A DNA stretch of 38,378 nt from the NCBI GenBank assembly GCA_900313115.1, contig OMPX01000189.1, positions 1-38,378 on the forward strand. Reading direction: 5' to 3'. The notes under the pieces were generated by a model, which saw nothing but the letters and a program-made list of their open reading frames with translations, did not search any database and was not told the DNA's origin. How positions within the stretch are numbered: position 1 is the stretch's first letter; each line of letters opens with the position of its first letter. Positions 15,205 through 22,272 of this stretch are shown here, piece after piece. The DNA is from an uncultured bacterium (GTDB lineage Bacteria > Cyanobacteriota > Vampirovibrionia > Gastranaerophilales > Gastranaerophilaceae). Made by a program: the position numbers and the translations under genes.

Positions 15205-16239
15205 TTAAGCGATTGCTAAGGTATTATCAACATTTTTTTTATCTTTATTTCCGTTTCTGTATCCGATTCCCGCACGATAACCCGAAATCCCGTATAGTAT
15301 AGGAAGTGCCGGCTCCATCCATTTTAGACCCGACATTACGGCAATAGTGGCAATATCATCTGAGTGTAAGCAGATGTCGAGGACCTCGGGCTTTCGTTCG
15401 GAATTTAATTTTTTATCACTATTTTTATCAAAAATAGGGTTTACTACTTTTTTACCTATGTAATTGGCAATAGCACTGCCGCCAATCACACCTGTTGTCA
15501 GAATACCTGTAACCATGCCTGCAACACGCCCTGCTTTTGACTTAACATTTGTTTTTTCCATAATACCAAGAGCAGCAGCAGCACCGACATTACATAAAAA
15601 GATATTTGCTAAATACTGGTATGCACCTTCTTTAACACGATTTGCCGTGTGTTCTTTTGAAAGCTTTCCGTCAGATATTTTTTCGCCTGCCAAACCACCT
15701 GCGACTCCGCCTGCAACAGGAATAGCACCCAGTACGGATAAACGACCGATTTCATTTACAATATCTTTTGAAGTAACATTCTCGGGCTCAGGAATAAGCG
15801 TATTAAACAACTTTTTCCCATTTTCTGTTTTAGAGGTTTCTTCATGAAGAGCTTTTACTTCTTTAAAATTTAATACATTTGTTTTCGCTTTTTCTAAAAG
15901 AGAGCCAAGCTTATCCGACACTTTCTCTTTTGACACAAATTCATCCACAATCTGTGTATTTTTTTTGATAATATCTTTAGATGCAAATTTTTCGTAAGTT
16001 TTGCCGACAACTTTTGCTGCAATCCTCGGAGCAGCAAGAGCAGAAACAACTGTCGCAGATAAAACGGACGCATCTCTTATTGCAACTTTTTTTCTGTTTT
16101 CAGGTTCTGCCTCTATAACATTTCCGACACCGTAAGCCGTAGCACCTGCTGTGAAAATAGTAGGCACTGCTTGTTTAAATTTTGAAACAAGTAATGGCTG
16201 ATCTAAATATTTTCCGGCTAATTTAACACTCTTTATCAT
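15205..16239 (-). CDS. Gly/Ala-rich membrane-associated protein in the dtxR operon
   Basis: 344 aa, not recognised. Several Ala/Gly-rich hydrophobic stretches (about 58-76, 168-187, 210-228, 240-262) look like membrane hairpins or glycine-zipper helices, separated by charged helical regions. It starts one base after the stop codon of the metal-dependent repressor, so the two are certainly co-transcribed and share the operator at 16636. This makes it a candidate metal-responsive membrane protein, though no metal-transport signature (NRAMP, ZIP, FeoB, ABC) is visible. It resembles the 502-aa protein at 5114 in style. It may instead be a cell-envelope structural protein. Confidence 0.7.
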   Translation of the reverse strand: MIKSVKLAGKYLDQPLLVSKFKQAVPTIFTAGATAYGVGNVIEAEPENRKKVAIRDASVLSATVVSALAAPRIAAKVVGKTYEKFASKDIIKKNTQIVDEFVSKEKVSDKLGSLLEKAKTNVLNFKEVKALHEETSKTENGKKLFNTLIPEPENVTSKDIVNEIGRLSVLGAIPVAGGVAGGLAGEKISDGKLSKEHTANRVKEGAYQYLANIFLCNVGAAAALGIMEKTNVKSKAGRVAGMVTGILTTGVIGGSAIANYIGKKVVNPIFDKNSDKKLNSERKPEVLDICLHSDDIATIAVMSGLKWMEPALPILYGISGYRAGIGYRNGNKDKKNVDNTLAIA

Positions 16240-16240
16240 T

Positions 16241-16627
16241 TTATTTTTCCATATGCAATAATGTGTATTCTTTTAGTTTGCTGAATGCATTTTTTGTAAT
16301 GACGTGTTCTATACGACACGCATTTTCGGAGGCTTCATCATTGGATAAGAATAAAACTTTCTCAAAAAAACTTTTTAAAATATTATGCTTATCAATAACA
16401 TCTTTAGCTTTCTCAATCCCTTTTGAGGTGATTTCAATAGCACCATATCTTTCATAGTTGATATATTCTTTTTTTGCCAATCTATGCAGAGCATCAGTAA
16501 CCGAAGCTCTTGAAACTTCCAATTCTTTGGAAATTTCTACAGCTTTTACACTCCCTTTTGATTGAATGTTATTGTAAATACATTCTATATAATCTTCAAG
16601 TCCTGAGCTTAGATTTTTGTCGTCCAT
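16241..16627 (-). CDS. DtxR/MntR-family metal-dependent repressor
   Basis: 128 aa, short form without the SH3-like domain. An N-terminal winged helix (residues about 8-70, recognition helix VSRASVTDALHRLAKKEY) is followed by a dimerisation/metal domain. Putative ligands are D12 and E15 (LEDYIECIY), the His in IDKHNIL, and C, E and H of ACRIEHV. The Asp/Glu pair is MntR-like and the C-x-x-E-H set DtxR-like, a mixture common in clostridial-type members, so Mn2+ versus Fe2+ cannot be decided. GAGG precedes the ATG. The promoter carries a perfect palindrome, so autorepression is likely. The downstream membrane-protein gene is the obvious regulated target. Confidence 0.9.
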   Translation of the reverse strand: MDDKNLSSGLEDYIECIYNNIQSKGSVKAVEISKELEVSRASVTDALHRLAKKEYINYERYGAIEITSKGIEKAKDVIDKHNILKSFFEKVLFLSNDEASENACRIEHVITKNAFSKLKEYTLLHMEK

Positions 16628-16635
16628 AAAAACCT

Positions 16636-16669
16636 CATATAATTGTTAGCCTCATCTAACAATTATATG
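16636..16669 (-). promoter_or_regulatory. Operator of the DtxR/MntR-type repressor
   Basis: Perfect inverted repeat: 14-bp arms CATATAATTGTTAG (16636-16649) and its complement (16656-16669), spacer CCTCAT. The core GTTAG-N6-CTAAC is in the style of DtxR-family boxes. It covers the putative -10 region and lies 9 nt before the start codon. Confidence 0.8.
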
Positions 16670-16694
16670 ATAACATTTAAATTTCTAATGTCAA
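16662..16694 (-). promoter_or_regulatory. Promoter of the repressor operon
   Basis: On the minus strand TTGACA (16694-16689) is followed after 16 bp by TATCAT, which overlaps a TATAAT (16667-16662). Both -10 candidates touch or enter the operator palindrome, consistent with repression by promoter occlusion. Confidence 0.6.
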
Positions 16695-16733
16695 GCAAGT
16701 CTAACATTTTTATTTATACAAAGTTTACAATAA

Positions 16734-16760
16734 AAAAGGTTAGATTTAATCTAACCTTTT
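16734..16760 (-). terminator. Terminator after the PSYTG small-protein gene
   Basis: A 13-1-13 palindrome (AAAAGGTTAGATT, T, complement) whose left arm ends in a T run on the minus strand. The stop codon of the 88-aa gene (16751-16753) is inside the right arm. It shares the GTTAG...CTAAC core with the repressor operator 65 bp away, so it might also bind the repressor. Confidence 0.75.
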
Positions 16761-17017
16761 ATATCTATATGCTTATTTCTTGATAATTTTATACCTGCTT
16801 GTTGTAAGTCTTTCTTTAAAGAATGTGCCATTATTTTTGTTTCCGGACTTAAAACTATTTTACTGTCAGAGCCCATTTCAAATACAGCAGGAATACCTCT
16901 ACCTGTAATAATGTCTTTTACCTGATTAAACAAGTACGGAACTTTCTTGTTTTCATTGCATCTTACAGTATATTTGTAACCTGTATATGATGGGCTGTTG
17001 CTGATTGTAAGATTCAT
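16751..17017 (-). CDS. 88-aa lineage-specific protein with PSYTGYK motif
   Basis: 88 aa from the ATG at 17017, chosen because AAGGGG lies 6 nt upstream; the longer frame starts without a site. No known family. It is a small alpha/beta protein with PSYTGYK at residues 9-15, one of the short aromatic motifs shared by several proteins of the window. The rest alternates strands and helices (YLFNQVKDIITG, AHSLKKDLQQAGIKLS). No signal peptide or membrane helix. TTTACA and GACAAT 17 bp apart (about 17061-17033) give a plausible promoter just upstream. A Fur-type palindrome lies further upstream. Confidence 0.7.
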   Translation of the reverse strand: MNLTISNSPSYTGYKYTVRCNENKKVPYLFNQVKDIITGRGIPAVFEMGSDSKIVLSPETKIMAHSLKKDLQQAGIKLSRNKHIDIKG

Positions 17018-17103
17018 ACTTACCCCTTTTCTTATTGTCACACTTCTAGTAAAACATGTAAACAAAATATTTTCTCTACATTTATCAGCAATCGTTACTA
17101 AAA

Positions 17104-17120
17104 TTTACAATAATTGTAAA
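17104..17120. promoter_or_regulatory. PerR/Fur-like 7-1-7 palindrome
   Basis: TTTACAAT-A-ATTGTAAA is a perfect 8-1-8 palindrome. Its 15-base core TTACAATAATTGTAA differs from the PerR-type consensus TTATAATnATTATAA by one symmetrical base in each arm. A further half site (TACAATTATT) follows at 17124. It lies between the 88-aa gene (minus) and mscL (plus), about 45 bp upstream of the likely -35 of the former. AT-rich DNA makes such palindromes fairly easy to find by chance. Confidence 0.4.
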
Positions 17121-17307
17121 AAGTACAATTATTATTTAATTTTTATGTTTGTATCAGAGATATAATCAGAAAAAATATTATTTCCTATTGTAGCATTTAT
17201 TCAACTTTGCAAGGTTAATTTGATAATAAGATTTGTATCATAATTCAAAATAATTATTTACGTATAATCACACTATTTGATAATATATATATGAAAGGAG
17301 AGAGTTC

Positions 17308-17769
17308 ATGTTCAAAAATTTATCAAAAGAATTAAAAGAATTTATTTTGCGCGGCAACGTGCTTGATATGGCAGTAGGTATCATTATTGGTGCTTCTTTT
17401 GGGAAAATAGTCGATTCTTTGGTTAAAGATGTAATCATGCCGCCTATTGGTGTTTTGTTAGGTAAAGTTGATTTTTCTAATTTATATTTTCCTATTTATC
17501 CGTTTGGAGAACATTATAACAGTTTAGCTGATGCGCAGGCGGCAGGTGCTGTAACAATTAACTATGGCTTATTTTTAAATACCGTAATAAGTTTTATCGT
17601 TGTTGCAATTGCAGTATTCTTTGTAATTAAAGCAATTAACACCTTGAAAACAAAAATGTGTAAAGAAGAACAAGTAGAAGAAGAGGCAACAACAAAAGAA
17701 TGCCCGTTCTGTTGTTCATCAATTCCTTTAAATGCAAAAAAATGTCCAAATTGTACATCAGATTTATAA
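17308..17769 (+). CDS. mscL: Large-conductance mechanosensitive channel MscL with C-terminal zinc ribbon
   Basis: 153 aa. The first 115 residues are standard MscL: N-terminal amphipathic [23 protein letters not shown], first helix with [25 protein letters not shown], a periplasmic loop, and the second helix (about 85-108). It forms a pentameric inner-membrane valve that opens under hypo-osmotic stress. Instead of the usual short charged bundle, the C-terminus ends in CPFCC...KKCPNC, a C-x2-C...C-x2-C zinc ribbon (about 131-150), preceded by a Glu-rich linker. The ribosome site is GGAGAG, 6 nt before the ATG. A shared bidirectional terminator follows at once. Confidence 0.95.
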   Translation: MFKNLSKELKEFILRGNVLDMAVGIIIGASFGKIVDSLVKDVIMPPIGVLLGKVDFSNLYFPIYPFGEHYNSLADAQAAGAVTINYGLFLNTVISFIVVAIAVFFVIKAINTLKTKMCKEEQVEEEATTKECPFCCSSIPLNAKKCPNCTSDL

Positions 17770-17771
17770 AT

Positions 17772-17798
17772 AAAGCCTGACATTAGTCAGGCTTTTTT
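17772..17798. terminator. Bidirectional terminator between mscL and the TPR-glycosyltransferase gene
   Basis: Perfect 10-bp stem AAAGCCTGAC (17772-17781) with loop ATTA, then complement and Ts to 17798. The loop holds the stop codon (17783-17785) of the minus-strand gene. An A/T tail is present on both sides, so it can end both convergent transcripts. Confidence 0.9.
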
Positions 17799-19528
17799 AA
17801 ATTAAAATCTTCTATAATTGCTTTTTGAATATCTTTTACAACATTATTCCAATCATTAAAAGTCTTTGCCTTAAATGGTCTGACCGATTTATACCAACCG
17901 ACATCGTTACCTTCGGTCTTATACCATCTGCCTTCAGGATAAACATTGAAAATACCGTAAGTTTTAATACCAAGTGCTCCTGCTAAGTTCATAACCACGT
18001 TATCCGTAGATATAATTAAATCCATACAGTTCATAGCACAAGCAGTGTCTTCAAATGTTTTCAGATAAGGCTTAAGATTTTTTACTTTGAAGTGTTTATC
18101 AAGTTTATCAATTTCTTTTGAATATTCGTCAACTTGCAGAGAATAAAATTCCAAATTTTTCATTTTAAATAACGGAATAAATTTTTTCACCTGCAAGTCA
18201 CGATAAGTTTGTATAGATTTGTTTGTTCCGTGATATGCAATCCCTATTTTTATTTTATTATTCTTATTTATATATTTTTTTCTAAAAAGTTCAACCTTCT
18301 TTGAATCTGCTCTCAAATAACCTTCTGAATGAAGCATTTTATCAGGCGATTCTTTAAAAAGATACGGAAAATCCGCAAGCGGAATATGGTAATCGTGAGG
18401 GATTCTGTTCATTCCGTTACCTGTATTAAACATTACGGAGCCCATACCATTTTTTGTCGAAAAATTCGGATTAACATCTGCTTCATGAGATAACAATTCA
18501 CAAAAATTTTCATATCCGGAGGATTTAAAAACAGGAATCAAGTTTTTTTGTACCACAAAAACAACTTTTTTAGCTAACTTTGCAATATCCGGAATATATC
18601 TTGAAAACATTACTGAATCACCAAAACCTTGTTCATAATGAGCAATTACCGTTTTGTCTTTCAAATCTGATGTCCCATCCCACCTTTTATCTTGAGTTAA
18701 TACTTGCGGATACATAACTTTGTTAGATTCAAATCTGGTTTTATAAACCTCATAACCTTTTGTAAGTTCTCCTATTGACATTAGGAAATGAGAATATCCT
18801 AATTTTACATCCGGTGATTCTGTATTTTTATATGCGGTGCTATATAGTTTCTTTGCTTTATCTACATTCCCTTGATGATAATATAATTTTGCTAAAAATG
18901 CTGTTGCTCCGGAATTATCTTTGATTATATCCAAGGCTTTTTTACATAATTCAATTTGCTTATCGATATATTTATCTTGATATACACGTTCGTATATATA
19001 AGAAAGTTTATAATACAAAGTATAAAGAACCTGATTTCCAGAACATATTTCTAATAATTTTTCATAAATAGGCAATGCTGTTTTATATCGTTCTTGAACA
19101 AAATATACTTCTGCCAATAAATTCAACATATCAGGATTATCATCTGCATGTTTCTTGATAACAGGCAAAAATTTATTTATAGCATATTTTGAATTTTTCA
19201 TTTTTAATAATGATAATACTATAGGACTCACATATTTTATGTCACCGGTTTTCTTATACATAAATGTTGCATCTAAAAAACATTTTTCATATTGAGAATG
19301 AGCATACTTTTCAATAATTGTTTCATTTGTTATATCTTTCTCTTTTTTTATTTGAAAATATTTCCCATTTTTTATACTGTTAAAATCATTTACTAAATTT
19401 TTATCCGCATATTTTTGTATCTTATTATTTTCAACAATCAATTCATCCGTAAACTGTTTTTTTTCGTGAAATGCGGAAATTAAAATATTGTTTAGATTAA
19501 ATACAGCATTATTCTTAGATTGTTTCAT
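17783..19528 (-). CDS. TPR protein with C-terminal GT-B glycosyltransferase domain
   Basis: 581 aa. TPR-like helices run from about residue 85 to 265 (PDMLNLLAEVYFVQERYKTALPIYEKLLE is the clearest). A GT-B-like catalytic region follows from about 290, with YEQGFGDSVMFSRYIP (about 298-313), GIAYHGTNKSIQTYRD (about 430) and DLIISTDNVVMNLAGALG (about 506-523). These are the landmarks of bacterial TPR-linked glycosyltransferases related to GT9/GT41; the usual His of the last motif (DTxxAHLAGALG) is Asn here. It probably glycosylates a protein or cell-surface glycan in the cytoplasm. It is third of three minus-strand TPR genes with no base between it and the previous stop. Confidence 0.82.
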   Translation of the reverse strand: MKQSKNNAVFNLNNILISAFHEKKQFTDELIVENNKIQKYADKNLVNDFNSIKNGKYFQIKKEKDITNETIIEKYAHSQYEKCFLDATFMYKKTGDIKYVSPIVLSLLKMKNSKYAINKFLPVIKKHADDNPDMLNLLAEVYFVQERYKTALPIYEKLLEICSGNQVLYTLYYKLSYIYERVYQDKYIDKQIELCKKALDIIKDNSGATAFLAKLYYHQGNVDKAKKLYSTAYKNTESPDVKLGYSHFLMSIGELTKGYEVYKTRFESNKVMYPQVLTQDKRWDGTSDLKDKTVIAHYEQGFGDSVMFSRYIPDIAKLAKKVVFVVQKNLIPVFKSSGYENFCELLSHEADVNPNFSTKNGMGSVMFNTGNGMNRIPHDYHIPLADFPYLFKESPDKMLHSEGYLRADSKKVELFRKKYINKNNKIKIGIAYHGTNKSIQTYRDLQVKKFIPLFKMKNLEFYSLQVDEYSKEIDKLDKHFKVKNLKPYLKTFEDTACAMNCMDLIISTDNVVMNLAGALGIKTYGIFNVYPEGRWYKTEGNDVGWYKSVRPFKAKTFNDWNNVVKDIQKAIIEDFNLKKPD

Positions 19529-20146
19529 TTATTTTAATACTTCCTTATATATATTTTTTATATTTTTCAAGATTTCGACATCACTGTCATTTCGCTTTAT
19601 ATAACAATTATATGCTTCTAAAGCTTTACCATATTGTTTTAATTTATAATAAACATGACCTAAAAAGTTCCAGATTGTTGCGATGTTTGATACTTTTGCA
19701 ATATCTTCACCTATTTTAATCGCTTCTGCATATTTTTTATTTTTAATTAAAATTGCCATAATATTCAAATATGCAAGTTCTTCTTTTGAATTAAATTCTA
19801 TACTCATTTTGTTTATTTTTAAATAATCAAATTGATTTTTTACTTTTGTATAAGCATAATGCAATGCTAATATTTCCTGATATTCTTTTACAATTTTTAT
19901 CGATTGCAAATATTCGGGAAGATTTTCTATATCAAATTCTTCTACCGCTTTTTGCTCATCTTTAGTGCATAACTGTTGAACAATATTTAAAATTTCATCA
20001 TATATTTCTTTAAGTTCTTCATACATTTTTTTTATTGGCACAAAGTCTTTATGTATAATAGGAACAAGAGATAATATCGCTACTGCCTTATAGCGATTTG
20101 TTAATTCTTCAATATTATTTTTAATAAACAGTTTTTTCTTATCCAT
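19529..20146 (-). CDS. TPR-containing protein, 205 aa
   Basis: The C-terminal third has clear tetratricopeptide helices (YLNIMAILIKNKKYAEAIKIGEDIA and TIWNFLGHVYYKLKQYGKALEAYNCYIKRN, about 125-190). The first 120 residues are helical and charged and may be a coiled coil or degenerate repeats. No signal peptide. It overlaps the upstream TPR gene by 8 nt and abuts the downstream TPR-glycosyltransferase gene, so the three are made together. It likely acts as an adaptor for the glycosyltransferase or its substrate; this is inferred only from context. Confidence 0.72.
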   Translation of the reverse strand: MDKKKLFIKNNIEELTNRYKAVAILSLVPIIHKDFVPIKKMYEELKEIYDEILNIVQQLCTKDEQKAVEEFDIENLPEYLQSIKIVKEYQEILALHYAYTKVKNQFDYLKINKMSIEFNSKEELAYLNIMAILIKNKKYAEAIKIGEDIAKVSNIATIWNFLGHVYYKLKQYGKALEAYNCYIKRNDSDVEILKNIKNIYKEVLK

Positions 20147-20807
20147 TACCTGCTTTTATCCTGTCAGCTTGTTGAATGCAAGCATTATAACTAACTTCAT
20201 CATTCAAATTTTTAAATATTTTTGCAAGTTTCAAATATATTTTAAAATTATTTTCACTTAATTCTGCGACATTCAAATAATAATCTAAGGCTTTTTCATA
20301 CTCTTTTTGTTTTACGTAAATATCACCAATTTTTTCACAACTTTTTGGATCATAAGTATAATAGAAAACCACTTTATATAACTCTATTAATTCACTATTA
20401 AAATGATATTTTTTATAATATTTTTCAAATGGATATATTAGTTTAGAATTTTTTAAACTTATTTTTAAAGCTTTTGTTAAATATGGCAGAGCTTTTTTAT
20501 AGTTATCTTCTTTCAGATATAAATTAATCTTTTTTTGCGCTGAACTGTTCGCATATTTTATTAGTTTGTTGATTGATTTAAGCTCTAAATATTCTTTTGG
20601 TAAAACCACATCGTCTGTATTTTCTGATATAAATTTAAAAACATTTTCATCAAGATTATCTGTTTTTATTAAATCCAGCTTTAATTGTTTATAATATGTG
20701 ATAATTCTGTCAAAATCAGGATTTAAGATACTTTTTTTCTTTGATATAAATTTATCTATATCTTCACTTAAAATTTTCAGTTGATTTTTTATGGCTGCCA
20801 TATTCAT
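20139..20807 (-). CDS. TPR-containing protein, 222 aa
   Basis: First gene of the TPR operon. TPR units are visible from about residue 95 (KINLYLKEDNYKKALPYLTKALKIS), then CEKIGDIYVKQKEYEKALDYYLNVAEL and FKIYLKLAKIFKNL to near the end. The N-terminal 80 residues are helical. There is no signal peptide. The start ATG at 20807 has no ribosome site; instead TGC-TAATAT ends exactly 6 nt upstream, so it may be leaderless. An in-frame ATG two codons on is an alternative. Confidence 0.72.
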   Translation of the reverse strand: MNMAAIKNQLKILSEDIDKFISKKKSILNPDFDRIITYYKQLKLDLIKTDNLDENVFKFISENTDDVVLPKEYLELKSINKLIKYANSSAQKKINLYLKEDNYKKALPYLTKALKISLKNSKLIYPFEKYYKKYHFNSELIELYKVVFYYTYDPKSCEKIGDIYVKQKEYEKALDYYLNVAELSENNFKIYLKLAKIFKNLNDEVSYNACIQQADRIKAGNG

Positions 20808-20822
20808 GCGTAAATATTAGCA
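20808..20822 (-). promoter_or_regulatory. Candidate leaderless promoter of the TPR operon
   Basis: Minus strand: extended -10 TGC-TAATAT (20822-20814), six bases, then ATG at 20807. TAATAT matches TATAAT at only 4 of 6, so this is the weakest of the seven such sites. Confidence 0.4.
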
Positions 20823-20861
20823 TATTTTATGCATTTATGTACCATTTATATAGACTATTTA

Positions 20862-21719
20862 TTATATACTTTTAGGGTAAGTGCCTAAATGTTTAAACAT
20901 TATTACGTGCTGCAAGATTTCAAACATAGCTTTTGAAACTTTCATATCTAGAATTTTACCGTCAATATCAATATAGAAGGTATACTCGCCTAATTCTTTC
21001 TTTGATGGTCTTGAAGAAATATGTGTCATATTTATATCATATTTTCTTAAAATTGACAGGATATCACATAACGCCCCGGGCTTATTGTCTGTTGAGAAGG
21101 TTATACTTGTTTTGTACTCGCAATCCTGTTTTGGAAGATTTAATTTACCGATTAGCAAAAATCTTGTACTGTTGTGCGGTTCATCATTTATTCCGATATC
21201 TTTAAGTGGTTTTTTATAGTAATTGGCAGAATATTCGCTACCTATTGCAGCAATAGTTTTATCATCTTCTGATAAATGTTTTATTGCGTGAGCAGTTGAT
21301 GAATCAGGCTTGTAAACAACATTTTCACCAAAAGTTTTGTAGATATAATCAAAACATTGAGATATTGCCTGCGGATGTGAAATAATTGTTTTTATATCAC
21401 TTAAATTTTCAGCATAAGATACAAGGCAGTGTTTAATAGGTATAACACACTCGCCTAAAATTTTTATGTCCTTATCTTCAATTCTTGAGATGTTGTCGAT
21501 TGATTCTTTTACAACACCCTCAATAGAATTTTCAATAGGTAAAACTGCCAAAGACTCAGAATTATCTAAATGGGACAATTCGGCAGAAACAGAAGTTATC
21601 GTTGGTTTTTCAACGTCTTCATATCCCTCTAAGTTAAATCTTTTTTTTAGTTCTTCCTTTGCAACATCCGTATATGATGTCTTTGGACCTAAAAAATATA
21701 TCTTTTTATTATTTACCAT
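20862..21719 (-). CDS. pheA: Prephenate dehydratase with ACT domain (PheA)
   Basis: 285 aa from the ATG at 21719; upstream in-frame codons are hydrophobic, unlike the family, and lie beyond the promoter. The catalytic half shows GPKTSYTD near the start, LPIENSIEGVV (about 60-70), ISHPQAISQC (about 113) and the signature N-S-T-R-F (about 181-185), which includes the catalytic Thr. The ACT domain follows (GALCDILSILRKYDINMTHI...SRPSK), which binds Phe for feedback inhibition. It makes phenylpyruvate from prephenate. No chorismate mutase domain is fused. The start is preceded by a -10 box 6 nt away and no ribosome site. Confidence 0.94.
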   Translation of the reverse strand: MVNNKKIYFLGPKTSYTDVAKEELKKRFNLEGYEDVEKPTITSVSAELSHLDNSESLAVLPIENSIEGVVKESIDNISRIEDKDIKILGECVIPIKHCLVSYAENLSDIKTIISHPQAISQCFDYIYKTFGENVVYKPDSSTAHAIKHLSEDDKTIAAIGSEYSANYYKKPLKDIGINDEPHNSTRFLLIGKLNLPKQDCEYKTSITFSTDNKPGALCDILSILRKYDINMTHISSRPSKKELGEYTFYIDIDGKILDMKVSKAMFEILQHVIMFKHLGTYPKSI

Positions 21720-21754
21720 AATTAAATTGTAATTAAAAATCAGTGAATAGTAAA
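21720..21754 (-). promoter_or_regulatory. Leaderless promoter of pheA
   Basis: Minus strand: TTTACT (21754-21749), 17 bp, TACAAT (21731-21726), six bases (TTAATT), then ATG at 21719. No Shine-Dalgarno sequence. Confidence 0.55.
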
Positions 21755-21784
21755 TAGTGAAAAGATTTACAGCAGTTATATTTT

Positions 21785-21988
21785 TTAATAAGAATTTGAT
21801 ATTAAACTGCGACATTCTTCTATATCATTAAAAACTTGAATTAAATTTTTTTTAACAAGTGATAATAATGTGTACATTTTTCTTTCTCCATCAACCATGT
21901 CTTCTAATATTTCTACAAATATTTTAGCTTCAATTATTTTAGATGAAGATTTTTCACATAATTGTTCTAAATTATTTATTTTCATCAT
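21785..21988 (-). CDS. 67-aa helical protein, divergent partner of the XRE regulator
   Basis: Not recognised. Two or three amphipathic helices (LEQLCEKSSSKIIEAKIFVEILEDMVDG and YTLLSLVKKNLIQVFNDIEECRSLI) with no membrane segment. An AGGAG site is 5 nt before the ATG at 21988. It is divergent from the 69-aa XRE gene, and the 71 bp between them contain an inverted repeat and a repeated half site, so the XRE protein probably controls it. The arrangement resembles small phage- or plasmid-type regulator modules, but no toxin family is recognised. Confidence 0.6.
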   Translation of the reverse strand: MMKINNLEQLCEKSSSKIIEAKIFVEILEDMVDGERKMYTLLSLVKKNLIQVFNDIEECRSLISNSY

Positions 21989-22002
21989 AATATCTCCTAA
22001 AT

Positions 22003-22058
22003 CCTATTTGGACAAATAGGTCAATGACTTTTATTTAAATATATGGAAAAATAGGTCA
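22003..22058. promoter_or_regulatory. Operator pair between the 67-aa gene and the XRE gene
   Basis: Site 1 is an inverted repeat, CCTATTT (22003-22009), GGAC, AAATAGG (22014-22020). AAATAGGTCA occurs at 22014-22023 and again at 22049-22058, in each case with ATG within a base or two; the second copy ends just before the XRE start codon. Binding at the second site could block XRE translation or initiation (autoregulation), and at the first the 67-aa gene. Confidence 0.6.
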
Positions 22059-22059
22059 T

Positions 22060-22269
22060 ATGTCAAGACTAAAAAATTTGGGATTAAATATAAAAAAATA
22101 TAGAGAATTAAAAAAATGGAGTCAAGCTTTATTGGCGGAAAAGCTTGATTTTTCCGTTGAATATATTTGCCGAGTGGAACGTGGTCAAAAATATATAAGT
22201 TTGAGAAAACTATTTGAGTTAGCAGATATTTTAGAAGTTGATTTTAAAGATTTAACTAATTTTAAATAA
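22060..22269 (+). CDS. XRE-family HTH regulator
   Basis: 69 aa, a single helix-turn-helix domain of Cro/CI type: LNIKKYRELKKWSQALLAEKLDFSVEYICRVERGQKYISLRKLFELADILEVDFKDL, with the usual S-x-x-x-L-A-E...S-x-x-x-I-x-R-x-E-R-G pattern. It has no other domain and would bind DNA as a dimer. The ATG at 22060 directly follows the second AAATAGGTCA copy. The stop is 3 nt from the convergent SNF2 gene's stop. Isolated small regulators like this usually come from mobile elements. Confidence 0.88.
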   Translation: MSRLKNLGLNIKKYRELKKWSQALLAEKLDFSVEYICRVERGQKYISLRKLFELADILEVDFKDLTNFK

Positions 22270-22272
22270 ACA

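Noticed and set aside
15464-15847. 127-aa open frame opposite the 344-aa membrane protein
   Set aside because: Pro/Thr/Ala-rich translation typical of the complement of a Gly/Ala-rich gene; no start signal.
16241-16627. Unusual mixed metal site in the DtxR/MntR protein
   Set aside because: The combination E-D-Y-x-E with C-x-x-E-H is, as far as I recall, common in clostridial-type family members, so it is not novel.
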